From: Pseudopedobacter saltans
GTDB taxonomy: Bacteria > Bacteroidota > Bacteroidia > Chitinophagales > Chitinophagaceae
Assembly (NCBI GenBank): GCA_003241175.1
Contig: QFOI01000078.1
Span: forward strand, 1 to 11,345
Direction: 5' to 3'
Length of the DNA stretch: 11,345 bases
Below the pieces are notes generated by a model that had not been told where the DNA came from, did no database searches, and saw nothing but the letters and a program-made list of their open reading frames with translations. The number at the start of each line of letters is the position of its first letter. The first letter of the stretch is position 1. Of the stretch, positions 1-6,785 are shown piece by piece. The position numbers and the translations under genes were made by a program.

Positions 1-2
1 TA

Positions 3-53
3 CGTGAATGGACTAGCAAATCCTTACAATTGGATGTGGTAGAACCAAAGTAA
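3..53 (+). CDS. C-terminal tail of an upstream gene (5' end outside window)
   Basis: Frame 3 is open from the window edge and ends in TAA, giving the 16-residue tail REWTSKSLQLDVVEPK. The other two plus frames stop earlier or read less plausibly. The tail reads like a closing beta-strand, and a hairpin terminator begins 22 bases after the stop, as expected for the end of a gene. The piece is too short to assign a family. Confidence 0.5.
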   Translation, partial: REWTSKSLQLDVVEPK

Positions 54-75
54 GTTTTGTAGAAAAGTATATTCA

Positions 76-100
76 AAAGCCTGTAACCTTTACAGGCTTT
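76..100 (+). terminator. Hairpin terminator, copy 1 of a duplicated element
   Basis: An 11-bp perfect stem has left arm aaagcctgtaa (76-86), loop cct, and right arm ttacaggcttt (90-100). It follows the partial upstream gene and precedes the gene at 184. There is no long T-run after the stem, only the three T closing it and then aatatt, so termination may be moderate. Bases 78-100 recur exactly at 1541-1563. Confidence 0.6.
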
Positions 101-183
101 AATATTGCACACGAGTGTTGAATAATTTCAAAAAAACTTTTCTCATGTGATATCATGATTTTATAAACCAAAATAACTAATCT

Positions 184-1479
184 ATGTACCGCTTGCTACT
201 CATACTAATTGTTTTTTATTGTCAGTGCGGCTTCAGCATTGGCCAAATTAAAAATTACACAAAAGCCAAAGAACAGCCCGATCTTTTACCCAACATTACA
301 AGCCAAATCCCGTCAGAAGTTAGGCTCGTAGGATTGGGAGATGTCCAATTCTTCCTGAAAGAGAGTGCCATATTAAACAATAGCATCGCTAAAAAACTAA
401 TCACCGAAAGACATTTCAACACCTACATTATGTCTATCCCGGATTGGCGTATTCGTGAATTGAATACCTACCTCAACAACGAAAAAGCATTTGCATCGAC
501 GAAGCAAGAGTACGACTCTTTGTTTCTGGATGCATTTAGCGGAACCATATACAACAACCCGGAAACAAAAGAAATGTTGGAGTGGATAAAAACATACAAC
601 GACAAGAACTGGACAGTAAAGGTGAAGATAATAGGTAGCGGATTTGTAGGTTTTGCACCTCAAAAACTACCTGCCATGAACAAATATATAATCAACACCT
701 ATCTAAAACCAATGATGTCCGCAAATGAAATTCAAAATGCTTTGGACAAAAACAGTGATGTAATGACCATCGAATCAGATTCTGCAATTGTATGGTTTTT
801 GAGTACGCTTGAGGATAAGATAGATGAGTTTGTTTCTTCTGGACAAGGGGACATGGATGCTGTCTTACTCGGACAAATGCAATACGATTACAGTCAGCGA
901 AGAGCAGCCTCTTCCATTTATTTAAAGCGCCTACCCGCCAACGTAGAACGTTTTAGGCTGCTGAGCGCGAGTTATGATTTGGAAACAAAGCTAATAGATT
1001 CCTTACTCAAAGATGAACGTAACAAAATAATTTATCCGGCGATAGACAACTTCACTTTCTCGAATATAGAACTCATCGTTTCGGACAATGATGGCAACAA
1101 CCTCAAAATACAATCAGGCGATTATTACAGGGAAAAGTACAAAAACACTTTTTTCAGCAGTGTGATTGCTTTTTCTGATTCGGTCAAAATCTTCAGAATA
1201 AAGGACGGCAACCTGTGGCAGTCTGTTGTAGAAAAAGGGGATTCCTTGACAAGGGCACTTAAAATTAAAAAAAGTGTTTACACACTTCCCAAGGACGCCA
1301 AAGCATTGCGACATTTTGCGATACCCGTTTATCCAAAAGGGATATGGGGAATGAATGCTAAATACCAATTCACGACTGGAGACAATCCCTTCGATATGCT
1401 GATAATACTAGATAGTTTACAACGTAATTCCCCTGTGGATGGCAAACGTTCTATGGATCTAGATTTTATTACTTTTTAA
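184..1479 (+). CDS. Exported protein of erythromycin-esterase fold, probably catalytically dead
   Basis: This 431-residue protein begins with a signal peptide: a hydrophobic core at residues 3-19 and a likely cut after about G20. The body resembles the erythromycin esterase family (PF05139). VRLVGLGD (46-53) sits where that family has VGLGEATHG. WRIRELNTYL and EMLEWIKTYND (about 130-140) match the conserved stretch before the VKFYGFD strand, here VKIIGSGF. KIIYPAIDNF (281-290) sits where the family has the WAHNGHI strand. YYREKYKNTF looks like the later conserved block. The catalytic residues appear replaced: Glu by D53, His by F56, the AIEA Glu by the MSI stretch near residue 84, and no His near 287. 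The likely interpretation is a periplasmic or surface pseudo-enzyme. The fold call is from memory of the family pattern, not a search. It is bracketed by two identical terminator hairpins, so it is probably monocistronic. Confidence 0.55.
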   Translation: MYRLLLILIVFYCQCGFSIGQIKNYTKAKEQPDLLPNITSQIPSEVRLVGLGDVQFFLKESAILNNSIAKKLITERHFNTYIMSIPDWRIRELNTYLNNEKAFASTKQEYDSLFLDAFSGTIYNNPETKEMLEWIKTYNDKNWTVKVKIIGSGFVGFAPQKLPAMNKYIINTYLKPMMSANEIQNALDKNSDVMTIESDSAIVWFLSTLEDKIDEFVSSGQGDMDAVLLGQMQYDYSQRRAASSIYLKRLPANVERFRLLSASYDLETKLIDSLLKDERNKIIYPAIDNFTFSNIELIVSDNDGNNLKIQSGDYYREKYKNTFFSSVIAFSDSVKIFRIKDGNLWQSVVEKGDSLTRALKIKKSVYTLPKDAKALRHFAIPVYPKGIWGMNAKYQFTTGDNPFDMLIILDSLQRNSPVDGKRSMDLDFITF

Positions 1480-1540
1480 TGACAACAAGCTGCAACGGAT
1501 TTTCTATTATATTGATTAAAAAGGCATTTCATTTAAGGAT

Positions 1541-1566
1541 AGCCTGTAACCTTTACAGGCTTTTTT
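1541..1566 (+). terminator. Rho-independent terminator, copy 2 of the duplicated element
   Basis: A 9-bp stem (agcctgtaa, loop cct, ttacaggct) is followed by a run of T ending at 1566, a classic intrinsic terminator. It lies 62 bases after the stop of the 184-1479 gene. The hairpin and its loop are identical to the copy at 78-100. It also rules out translation of the next gene from the ATG at 1479, because the hairpin would sit inside that reading frame. Confidence 0.85.
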
Positions 1567-1580
1567 CGTTCATAGGTGAT

Positions 1581-2027
1581 ATGGAAAAAATATTTTATTT
1601 TATAATCACATTCTCCAGCTTTTGGGGATTTACCGCCAATGCTCAGATTGGCCACAATGACCTTCTTAAGAAAATTGCAAGTCTGGATAGTTCGTTTTTC
1701 CATGCTTACAATTCCTGCGACATAGAAAAACAACGTGCTTTTTACAATGATACTATTGAGTTTTTTCATGACAAGTCAGGTCTGGAAACTTCAAAAGAAA
1801 AAATCCTTTCCGACACTAAAAAATACATCTGTGGAAAAGTACAACGCGAACTTGTCGATGGTAGTATTGAGGTATCACCTGTTCCCGGTTATGGTGCTAT
1901 CGAAATTGGCCAACACCGCTTCCGTAACTTGAAAGAAAATAGTGTTTCAAATCCTAGTAAGTTTGTTATAGTTTGGAAGCAAGAAGGTGATAAATGGACC
2001 ATCACCAAAGTGATTAGTTTGCATTGA
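1581..2027 (+). CDS. Small exported DUF4440/SnoaL-like (NTF2-like) protein
   Basis: The protein has 148 residues from the ATG at 1581. It opens with a signal peptide, hydrophobic at residues 4-17 and ending TANAQ, with cleavage after A21. The rest fits the compact NTF2-like cone fold of DUF4440 proteins. A helix contains SSFFHAYNSCDIEKQRAFY, then EFFHD, then a helix around KEKILSDTKKYICG. Beta-strands follow, ending in FVIVWKQEGDKWTITKVISLH, the typical DUF4440 ending. No catalytic set is identifiable, and members of this superfamily may bind small ligands or be structural. The frame stays open up to an ATG at 1479, but that extension holds a terminator hairpin and would bury the signal peptide, so 1581 is preferred. 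It is probably transcribed on its own or with the gene 43 bases downstream. Confidence 0.75.
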   Translation: MEKIFYFIITFSSFWGFTANAQIGHNDLLKKIASLDSSFFHAYNSCDIEKQRAFYNDTIEFFHDKSGLETSKEKILSDTKKYICGKVQRELVDGSIEVSPVPGYGAIEIGQHRFRNLKENSVSNPSKFVIVWKQEGDKWTITKVISLH

Positions 2028-2070
2028 TATGGTTAATTAGAAAGTAATTTTACTATCTTGGCTAAAATCT

Positions 2071-2562
2071 ATGAACATGAAAAAATTAGTCTTTATAACA
2101 AGTTTTCTTCTTTACTTTTCTTTTGTGTTTGGGCAAACAAAAGATAACTTGACAACAGAAAAAAATACCACAATGCCCGGTAATGTATTTTATGTGGATT
2201 TTAGTACGTTAGCATGTCGAGATTTTATAGAAATTTTAAAGGCAAACAATCCTAGCAAAACGGATCATCTGATAACGACTGCGAATAAAGCTCCAAAAAA
2301 TTGGATTCAGAAAAGAGACATCGGTTTTTTAATTTCACTTATTGACAGTAAAGAACCTACTAGATGTATTGTTGAGAATATTGCATCAACCTTACCATTC
2401 AAAGATTCGGCTACAATGGGAGGATATGCAATGGATTTGATTGATGCTTTCAGACTCCATAAAACCTATCCTTTCAATCTAACTAGTTGTCCGAAAAATG
2501 ATAGCACTCGCCAAAAAACTATACTTCAGTGGTGGGATAAATATAAGATCGAGAAAAACTGA
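2071..2562 (+). CDS. Small exported protein of unknown function
   Basis: The protein has 163 residues. The signal peptide MNMKKLVFITSFLLYFSFVF is followed by GQ, with cleavage near G21/Q22. A second ATG at 2077 gives MKKL and is an equally good start. The mature part is mostly helical. It includes RDIGFLISLIDSKEPTRC and a later DLIDAFRLHKTYPF, and it ends ILQWWDKYKIEKN. This layout (helix naming a residue range, then an SLIDSKEP turn, then a terminal WW) resembles small Bacteroidota hypothetical proteins with HEAT-like helical pairs, but I cannot name a family. Mature Cys residues lie in LACRD, TRCIV and TSCPK, so a disulfide is possible. It is the last of three consecutive exported-protein genes. 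Confidence 0.7.
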   Translation: MNMKKLVFITSFLLYFSFVFGQTKDNLTTEKNTTMPGNVFYVDFSTLACRDFIEILKANNPSKTDHLITTANKAPKNWIQKRDIGFLISLIDSKEPTRCIVENIASTLPFKDSATMGGYAMDLIDAFRLHKTYPFNLTSCPKNDSTRQKTILQWWDKYKIEKN

Positions 2563-2582
2563 TGTAAGTACTTTATTCACAC

Positions 2583-2612
2583 AAGCACCGCTGCGCTACG
2601 GCTTGCGCGAGA
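2583..2612. repeat. GC-rich intergenic patch, possible dispersed repeat
   Basis: This short stretch between two convergent genes is strikingly GC-rich in an AT-rich neighbourhood. It contains GCGC twice (2593-2596 and 2605-2608) and a weak hairpin: aagc/cg at 2583-2590 pairs with cggctt at 2599-2604 around a two-base bulge. It could be a remnant of a dispersed intergenic repeat or part of the terminator of the upstream gene. No second copy lies in this window. Confidence 0.3.
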
Positions 2613-2631
2613 GAAAGTTAAACCAATCTAT

Positions 2632-2671
2632 AAACAATAATCCCCGAAACGTTGTTCGGGGATTATTGTTT
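2632..2671. terminator. Strong bidirectional hairpin between convergent operons
   Basis: A 17-bp uninterrupted stem runs from aaacaataatccccgaa (2632-2648) to ttcggggattattgttt (2655-2671) around the 6-base loop acgttg. The AT-rich outer half gives a T-rich 3' side on both strands, so it can end transcription from the exported-protein gene on the left and from the pheT operon on the right. The stop codon of the coiled-coil gene (2670-2672, minus strand) lies on the stem edge. Confidence 0.85.
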
Positions 2672-2954
2672 AGGCGTTCAGTAATTCCATACACTTATCA
2701 ATATCTTTGAGGTAACCGTCAATACGTTTTTGAAGATTCTGCTTTTCTGCTGGCGTCCAATTGGAAACACCTATATTGGACACATCCAGTTTCTGATGGA
2801 GACTTTCATTTTCTTTCAGACTGATCGCCAACTTGGTAGAAGCGTCGTGTAGCTCGGCTTTTAGATTGGCGTTTTCCTTTTGCAATCTTTTGAAGCGAAC
2901 CAATAGTGCTTGCAGCTTTTCTTCTATGACGGATATTTGTTCCTCTGTAGGCAT
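2670..2954 (-). CDS. Small coiled-coil protein downstream of pheT (ZapB-like)
   Basis: This is a 94-residue, highly charged helical protein with no signal peptide or membrane segment. Residues 5-55 show heptad-like spacing of Leu/Ile/Val (for example IEEKLQALLVRFKRLQKENA, then a stretch with LKAEL, LAISL and LHQKL), indicating a coiled coil. The C-terminal part (NWTPAEKQNLQKRIDGYLKDIDKCMELL) forms a second amphipathic helix. A short coiled-coil protein directly after pheT is common in Bacteroidota, often beside zapA, and suggests a role near the divisome like ZapB or a ZapA partner. That role is inference from context and length. It starts 7 bases after the pheT stop, so it is very likely co-transcribed and perhaps translationally coupled. 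No zapA follows here, because the operon terminator comes immediately. Confidence 0.75.
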   Translation of the reverse strand: MPTEEQISVIEEKLQALLVRFKRLQKENANLKAELHDASTKLAISLKENESLHQKLDVSNIGVSNWTPAEKQNLQKRIDGYLKDIDKCMELLNA

Positions 2955-2961
2955 ACGGAAA

Positions 2962-5376
2962 TTATTTTCTTATTTCTGCGCTTATTTCTTTCTCAAAACC
3001 GGAGATCAACTTTTGTACCATGGCATCAATCTCTTTATCCGTCAATGTCTTTTCGGCATCTTGGAAAGAGAAATTAACGGCGATTGATTTTTTGTTGTTT
3101 CCTAGTTTTTCATTTTCAAAAATATCAAACAACCGAACTGCTTCCAATTTATTCAAATTGGATTTTTTGATAACGGAATCAATTTGATCATAGCTTACTT
3201 GTTTGTCTACTACCATTGCCAAGTCACGCGAAACGACCGGGAATTTGGAAACTTCTTTGTAAACTATTTTCTTGGAAACAACCAAGTTGACAATATTCAA
3301 AATATCAATTTCAATATAAAAAACAGGCGTTTTCAGATCGAAACGATTCAGTTTTTCCTTAGAAACTTTTGTAACAAAACCAATCTTGCTTTTTTCTACT
3401 TCAAAAGAAAGTGTGTTCTCATCTTCTTTTTTATAGTTGATCTTATTGAAACCGTTTAATGCTACAATAGCATTTACAATACCTTTGGCATGGAAAAAGT
3501 CAAAATCCTTTCCTTTGGAAATCCAGTCGTCTTCTTTTGTTTTTCCAGTAATGTAAAGAGCCAATCTTTCTAGTTCTTTGTATTCTCCAACCGCTTTAGT
3601 CGAATAGTTTTTTCCGTATTCAAATAATTGCAAATTGGTTTGTTTGCGTTTCACATTGTAGGAAATTACTTCCAAACCAGTTTCCAACATAGATGGACGC
3701 ATGATATTCAATTCAGCGGTCAGACTATTGAGCATCTTGACGGAGTGTTGCAATACCTCTTCGGAATAGTAAGCACTATTGGTAATCGGATTGGTGATAA
3801 TCTCGTTAAAACCAACACCAACAAGGTAATTAGCAATTTTTTCCTGAATGTCCAGTTTGGATTGTAGGTGGTCCACGGCAGGCGTGATATGCATGGAAGC
3901 TGGAATCTCGACATTGTCCAAACCATCAATGCGCAAAATCTCTTCGACAATATCCGCGGGCAAAGTAATATCCGGTTTGCTGAATGGTACCGAAATCCAT
4001 ATTTCATCCATACCTTCTTTCACCGTGCCGAAACCAAGCGCCGATAATATTCTTTTGATTGTATCGGGATGGTAATTTTTGCCACTTAGTTTTTTGAGAT
4101 AATGATATTTAAGGCAGATATGTGTTTCTTCTTTGGGTTTTGGATAAACGTCTTGAATATCCGAACTTATAGTTGCACCAGCATATTCTTTCAATAACAA
4201 TGCTGCTCTTTTTAGTGCCGTAACTGTGATCGAAATATCGGCACCTTTTTCGAAACGTTGAGCCGCATCCGTACGCAAACCATGACTCATGGAAGTCTTA
4301 CGGATAGTGGTCGGCTTGAACCAGGCACTTTCCAAAAACACTTTCGTAGTTGTTTCGGAAATACCGCTGTCAATACCACCGAAAACCCCGGCAATACATA
4401 ATCCGCCTTTTTCGTCACAGATCATCAGGTCTGTGGATTTAAGTGTGCGTTCTTTTTCGTCTAGCGTCAAGAATTTTGTTCCTTCAGGTAGGTTTTTAAC
4501 AATGATTTTTCCACCACTGATTTTGTCTGCATCAAATGCGTGCAAAGGCTGGCCATATTCCTGTAAAACAAAATTGGTGATATCCACCACGTTATTGATA
4601 GGACGTACACCAACCGCTCTCAAGCGATCCTGTATCCAATCTGGCGATGGCCCCACTTTTATATTGGTAAGACAAAGGCCTGTATAGCGTTGGCAATCCT
4701 CTTTGTTTTCTATTTCAATCCCGATATTTAAATCATGGTTATCGACCGAAAAACTATTCAAAGACGTTGTATGGATACGGATATCCTTGGATTGGTGTCT
4801 GGAAAGATAAGCAGACACGTCACGCGCCGTTCCAATATGGCTCATCGCATCCATGTGGTTAGGCGTCAGTCCTATTTCGAAAAGAATATCTTTATAAACC
4901 TTGAAAATTTCTGAAACTTTGGTTCCTGGTTTTGTTTCCGCCGGCAAAACCAAAATGCCATCATGGCTTTCACCAACGCCGATCTCATCTGCCGCACATA
5001 TCATCCCAAAACTCTCCACACCACGTATCTTGGCTTTTTTCATCGTCAAAGGCTCTCCCTCTTTTGGATAGATTGTTGTGCCGACTGTAGCTACGATCAC
5101 TTTCTGACCAGCGGCCACATTAGGAGCACCACACACGATCTGCAAAGGTTCACTTTCTCCCACACTGACCGTTGTTACATGTAGATGGTCAGAATTAGTG
5201 TGATCCTCACAAGTCAAAACTTCACCCACAACCAAACCTTCCAATCCACCCTTGATACTTTCATAGTTTTCCATGAATTCTACCTCAAGTCCTACAGAAG
5301 TCAATATCTTGGAAAGTTTTTCCGGATCCAATTTTTCCGGTAAATAATCATTCAACCAGTTGTATGAAATCGTCAT
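2962..5376 (-). CDS. pheT: Phenylalanyl-tRNA synthetase beta subunit
   Basis: PheT, with the alpha subunit PheS in an (alpha-beta)2 enzyme, charges tRNA-Phe in the cytoplasm using ATP and phenylalanine. It also carries the editing site that clears mischarged tyrosine. The 804-residue length is normal for the family. Domains in order are: an N-terminal MTISYNWLNDYLP segment; an EMAP/OB-fold tRNA-binding domain at about 40-153 (VVGEVLTCEDHTNSDHLHV, GMICAADEIGVG); the B3/B4 editing domain at about 215-385 (PINNVVDITNFVLQEYGQPL, HAFD); B5 at about 405-480; a catalytic-like core with no active site of its own; and a C-terminal FDX-ACB anticodon-binding domain from about 705 (FPVVSRDLAMVVD). I start at the ATG at 5376, since MTISYNWL matches the family start. 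The frame is open 16 codons further to 5424, but that extension overlaps the promoter element. pheS is not in the window. Confidence 0.97.
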   Translation of the reverse strand: MTISYNWLNDYLPEKLDPEKLSKILTSVGLEVEFMENYESIKGGLEGLVVGEVLTCEDHTNSDHLHVTTVSVGESEPLQIVCGAPNVAAGQKVIVATVGTTIYPKEGEPLTMKKAKIRGVESFGMICAADEIGVGESHDGILVLPAETKPGTKVSEIFKVYKDILFEIGLTPNHMDAMSHIGTARDVSAYLSRHQSKDIRIHTTSLNSFSVDNHDLNIGIEIENKEDCQRYTGLCLTNIKVGPSPDWIQDRLRAVGVRPINNVVDITNFVLQEYGQPLHAFDADKISGGKIIVKNLPEGTKFLTLDEKERTLKSTDLMICDEKGGLCIAGVFGGIDSGISETTTKVFLESAWFKPTTIRKTSMSHGLRTDAAQRFEKGADISITVTALKRAALLLKEYAGATISSDIQDVYPKPKEETHICLKYHYLKKLSGKNYHPDTIKRILSALGFGTVKEGMDEIWISVPFSKPDITLPADIVEEILRIDGLDNVEIPASMHITPAVDHLQSKLDIQEKIANYLVGVGFNEIITNPITNSAYYSEEVLQHSVKMLNSLTAELNIMRPSMLETGLEVISYNVKRKQTNLQLFEYGKNYSTKAVGEYKELERLALYITGKTKEDDWISKGKDFDFFHAKGIVNAIVALNGFNKINYKKEDENTLSFEVEKSKIGFVTKVSKEKLNRFDLKTPVFYIEIDILNIVNLVVSKKIVYKEVSKFPVVSRDLAMVVDKQVSYDQIDSVIKKSNLNKLEAVRLFDIFENEKLGNNKKSIAVNFSFQDAEKTLTDKEIDAMVQKLISGFEKEISAEIRK

Positions 5377-5421
5377 TATATCTTTTTTTGCTTGTTTTTG
5401 TACCCTTAAGCAAAGTAGCTG

Positions 5422-5429
5422 CAAATTTA
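5422..5429 (-). promoter_or_regulatory. Bacteroidota -7 element upstream of pheT
   Basis: On the minus strand this reads TAAATTTG, a perfect match to the TAnnTTTG -7 element of the primary Bacteroidota sigma factor. Transcription would begin near 5416, leaving a leader of about 40 bases before the ATG at 5376. I see no clear TTTG -33 element at the usual distance. No attenuator or T-box-like structure is evident in the short leader. Confidence 0.45.
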
Positions 5430-5471
5430 GGTAAAAAGGGTTGTAAAGTTCTTTTCATATTACGGTAATAG

Positions 5472-5508
5472 CAAATGCATTTGGCAAATCCGTCATTGGA
5501 TTTCCAAT
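5472..5508. promoter_or_regulatory. Clustered palindromes between pheT and the barrel-protein gene
   Basis: The 218-base divergent region contains a perfect 12-base palindrome, caaatgcatttg (5472-5483). A second inverted repeat, attgga-tt-tccaat, lies at 5495-5508. An overlapping pair, aaatcc (5486-5491) with ggattt (5498-5503), allows alternative hairpins. Such a cluster between divergent genes could be an operator for a dimeric regulator or a structured leader. No regulator gene is adjacent, and the function is unknown. Confidence 0.3.
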
Positions 5509-5582
5509 ATGGCGAAAAAGTGCCATAAACGAGATTAACGTTTTGTGTACGTAAACCTAAAGCAAAGTGAAAAAGAAAGCAC

Positions 5583-5590
5583 TAATTTTG
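5583..5590 (+). promoter_or_regulatory. -7 element directly before the barrel-protein start
   Basis: The sequence taattttg is a perfect TAnnTTTG match and ends only four bases before the ATG at 5595. If used, transcription would start at or just after that ATG. The mRNA would then be leaderless, or translation would begin at the in-frame ATG at 5610. No good -33 element is visible at normal spacing. Confidence 0.4.
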
Positions 5591-5594
5591 GCGC

Positions 5595-6773
5595 ATGTTT
5601 TTACGTGGTATGCACAAAATTTCTCTTTACAAAAAAGGTAGGGCAGTAAGCCTTTTACTTTTGTTTTTTTCCATTTCTGGAAAATCGGATGCTCAGATTG
5701 ATTTCGTAAAAAAAGTCCTGCACAAATACCTTTCCAACGAGAAAGACACAACAAGAAAGCCTTCTTTTATTCCTTTACCAAATCTTTCCTACGCACAGGA
5801 AACTGGATTGAAAGTCGGCGTAACAGGCCTGTATTCTTTTTACACGGACAGAAAAGATCCCAATATCAAAAACAGTACGATTGAAGCAAGTATTTCCTAC
5901 ACAGAAAAAAAACAGACATCCACCAAACTGTTAACCGAAATATGGACCAAAAACAATGATTATCGTCTTTATGGAGAACTTCGTTACCAAAATTTTCCCT
6001 ACAATTTTTACGGTATTGGTGCCAATACTTTGAAGGCAGACAAGAACCTTATCAACGAAAAGCGTTTCCGTTTTATGGCTGCTGCCGATAAGAGAATATT
6101 TGGAAAATACTATTTAGGTTTTATCACCGAATTTGAACATTTCAAATATGAAGACAAAGAGCCGGGAGGTTTTTTTGAAAAATCCAATCTAGTAGGAAAG
6201 GGGGGGGGCAAGTATATCTCCTTAGGTATCGAGCAGTTTGTGGACAACCGTAATACCAATACCTACACGACCAAAGGTCAATTTGCCAAACTAACGCTCA
6301 ACTATGTACCAGATTTTTTTGGTGGAGACAATTACAATGGGGGAATTGTACAATTTAACTATCGTTATTTTCAACCATTGAACAATAAATTTACTTTAGG
6401 TTTGAATGGCATTTTTAATTCCCTTACATCCCATGATGCACCATTTTACCTATTGCAAAGATTGGGCAGCGATCAGATTATGCGCGGTTATTACCAGGGG
6501 CGATACAACGATCGTAACTATACAGCGGCACAAGCCGAGTTGCGTTATCGTTTTGTTCCGAGATTTGGTATTGTAGCTTTTGGCGGAGTGGGGTCTGTTT
6601 ACGGTATTAGCGATTTCAGCGGTAATCTAAAACCCAATTACGGAGGCGGTCTGCGTTACTTTTTTGATTTGGAAAGAAGCCTGAGTGTGCGTATTGATTA
6701 TGGCTGGGGAGAAAAAGTTCCCGGCGAAAAACGTCAAGGTGGTGTTTATTTTTCCTTGGGAGAAGCTTTTTAA
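5595..6773 (+). CDS. POTRA-less Omp85/BamA-like outer-membrane beta-barrel protein
   Basis: The protein has 392 residues from the ATG at 5595. An in-frame ATG at 5610 (MHKISLYKKGRA) gives a more typical signal peptide start and is compatible with the promoter element at 5583-5590. The signal peptide ends SDAQ near residue 34. The rest is alternating beta-strands of the bacterial surface antigen family (PF01103). It shows LPNLSYAQETGLKVGV as the first strand, QFVDNRNTNTYTTKGQF, the diagnostic MRGYYQGRYNDRN motif with M296-R297-G298-Y299 (equivalent of the VRGF/Y loop of BamA and TamA), and strand-rich repeats to a terminal Phe, the usual outer-membrane signal. There are no POTRA domains, so it is unlikely to be BamA itself. 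Similar short barrels accompany surface lipoproteins or phospholipase-like passengers, but its role here is unknown. A run of nine G lies in the coding sequence. Confidence 0.85.
   Translation: MFLRGMHKISLYKKGRAVSLLLLFFSISGKSDAQIDFVKKVLHKYLSNEKDTTRKPSFIPLPNLSYAQETGLKVGVTGLYSFYTDRKDPNIKNSTIEASISYTEKKQTSTKLLTEIWTKNNDYRLYGELRYQNFPYNFYGIGANTLKADKNLINEKRFRFMAAADKRIFGKYYLGFITEFEHFKYEDKEPGGFFEKSNLVGKGGGKYISLGIEQFVDNRNTNTYTTKGQFAKLTLNYVPDFFGGDNYNGGIVQFNYRYFQPLNNKFTLGLNGIFNSLTSHDAPFYLLQRLGSDQIMRGYYQGRYNDRNYTAAQAELRYRFVPRFGIVAFGGVGSVYGISDFSGNLKPNYGGGLRYFFDLERSLSVRIDYGWGEKVPGEKRQGGVYFSLGEAF
6200..6208 (+). repeat. G9 homopolymer inside the barrel-protein gene
   Basis: Nine consecutive G encode the end of K202, then G203, G204 and part of G205 in the peptide VGKGGGKY. 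The tract lies in a part of the barrel between strands, so length changes would shift the frame and truncate the protein before the MRGY motif. Poly-G runs of this size in surface-protein genes are classic slippage sites. Confidence 0.9.
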
Positions 6774-6785
6774 AAAAACGAATTT

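Noticed and set aside
143..158. Inverted repeat tcatg/catga ahead of the first complete gene
   Set aside because: Arms of five bases in AT-rich DNA are expected by chance, and no promoter element lies at a fitting distance.
2632..2671. The 17-bp hairpin as a CRISPR-like or mobile-element repeat
   Set aside because: It occurs once in the window and its place between convergent stops fits an ordinary bidirectional terminator.
3184..4687. Long plus-strand frames opposite pheT
   Set aside because: They are antisense shadows of the secure pheT reading frame, with no recognisable domains.
5377..5424. Longer pheT start at 5424
   Set aside because: The extra 16 residues precede the normal PheT N-terminus and overlap the perfect -7 element.
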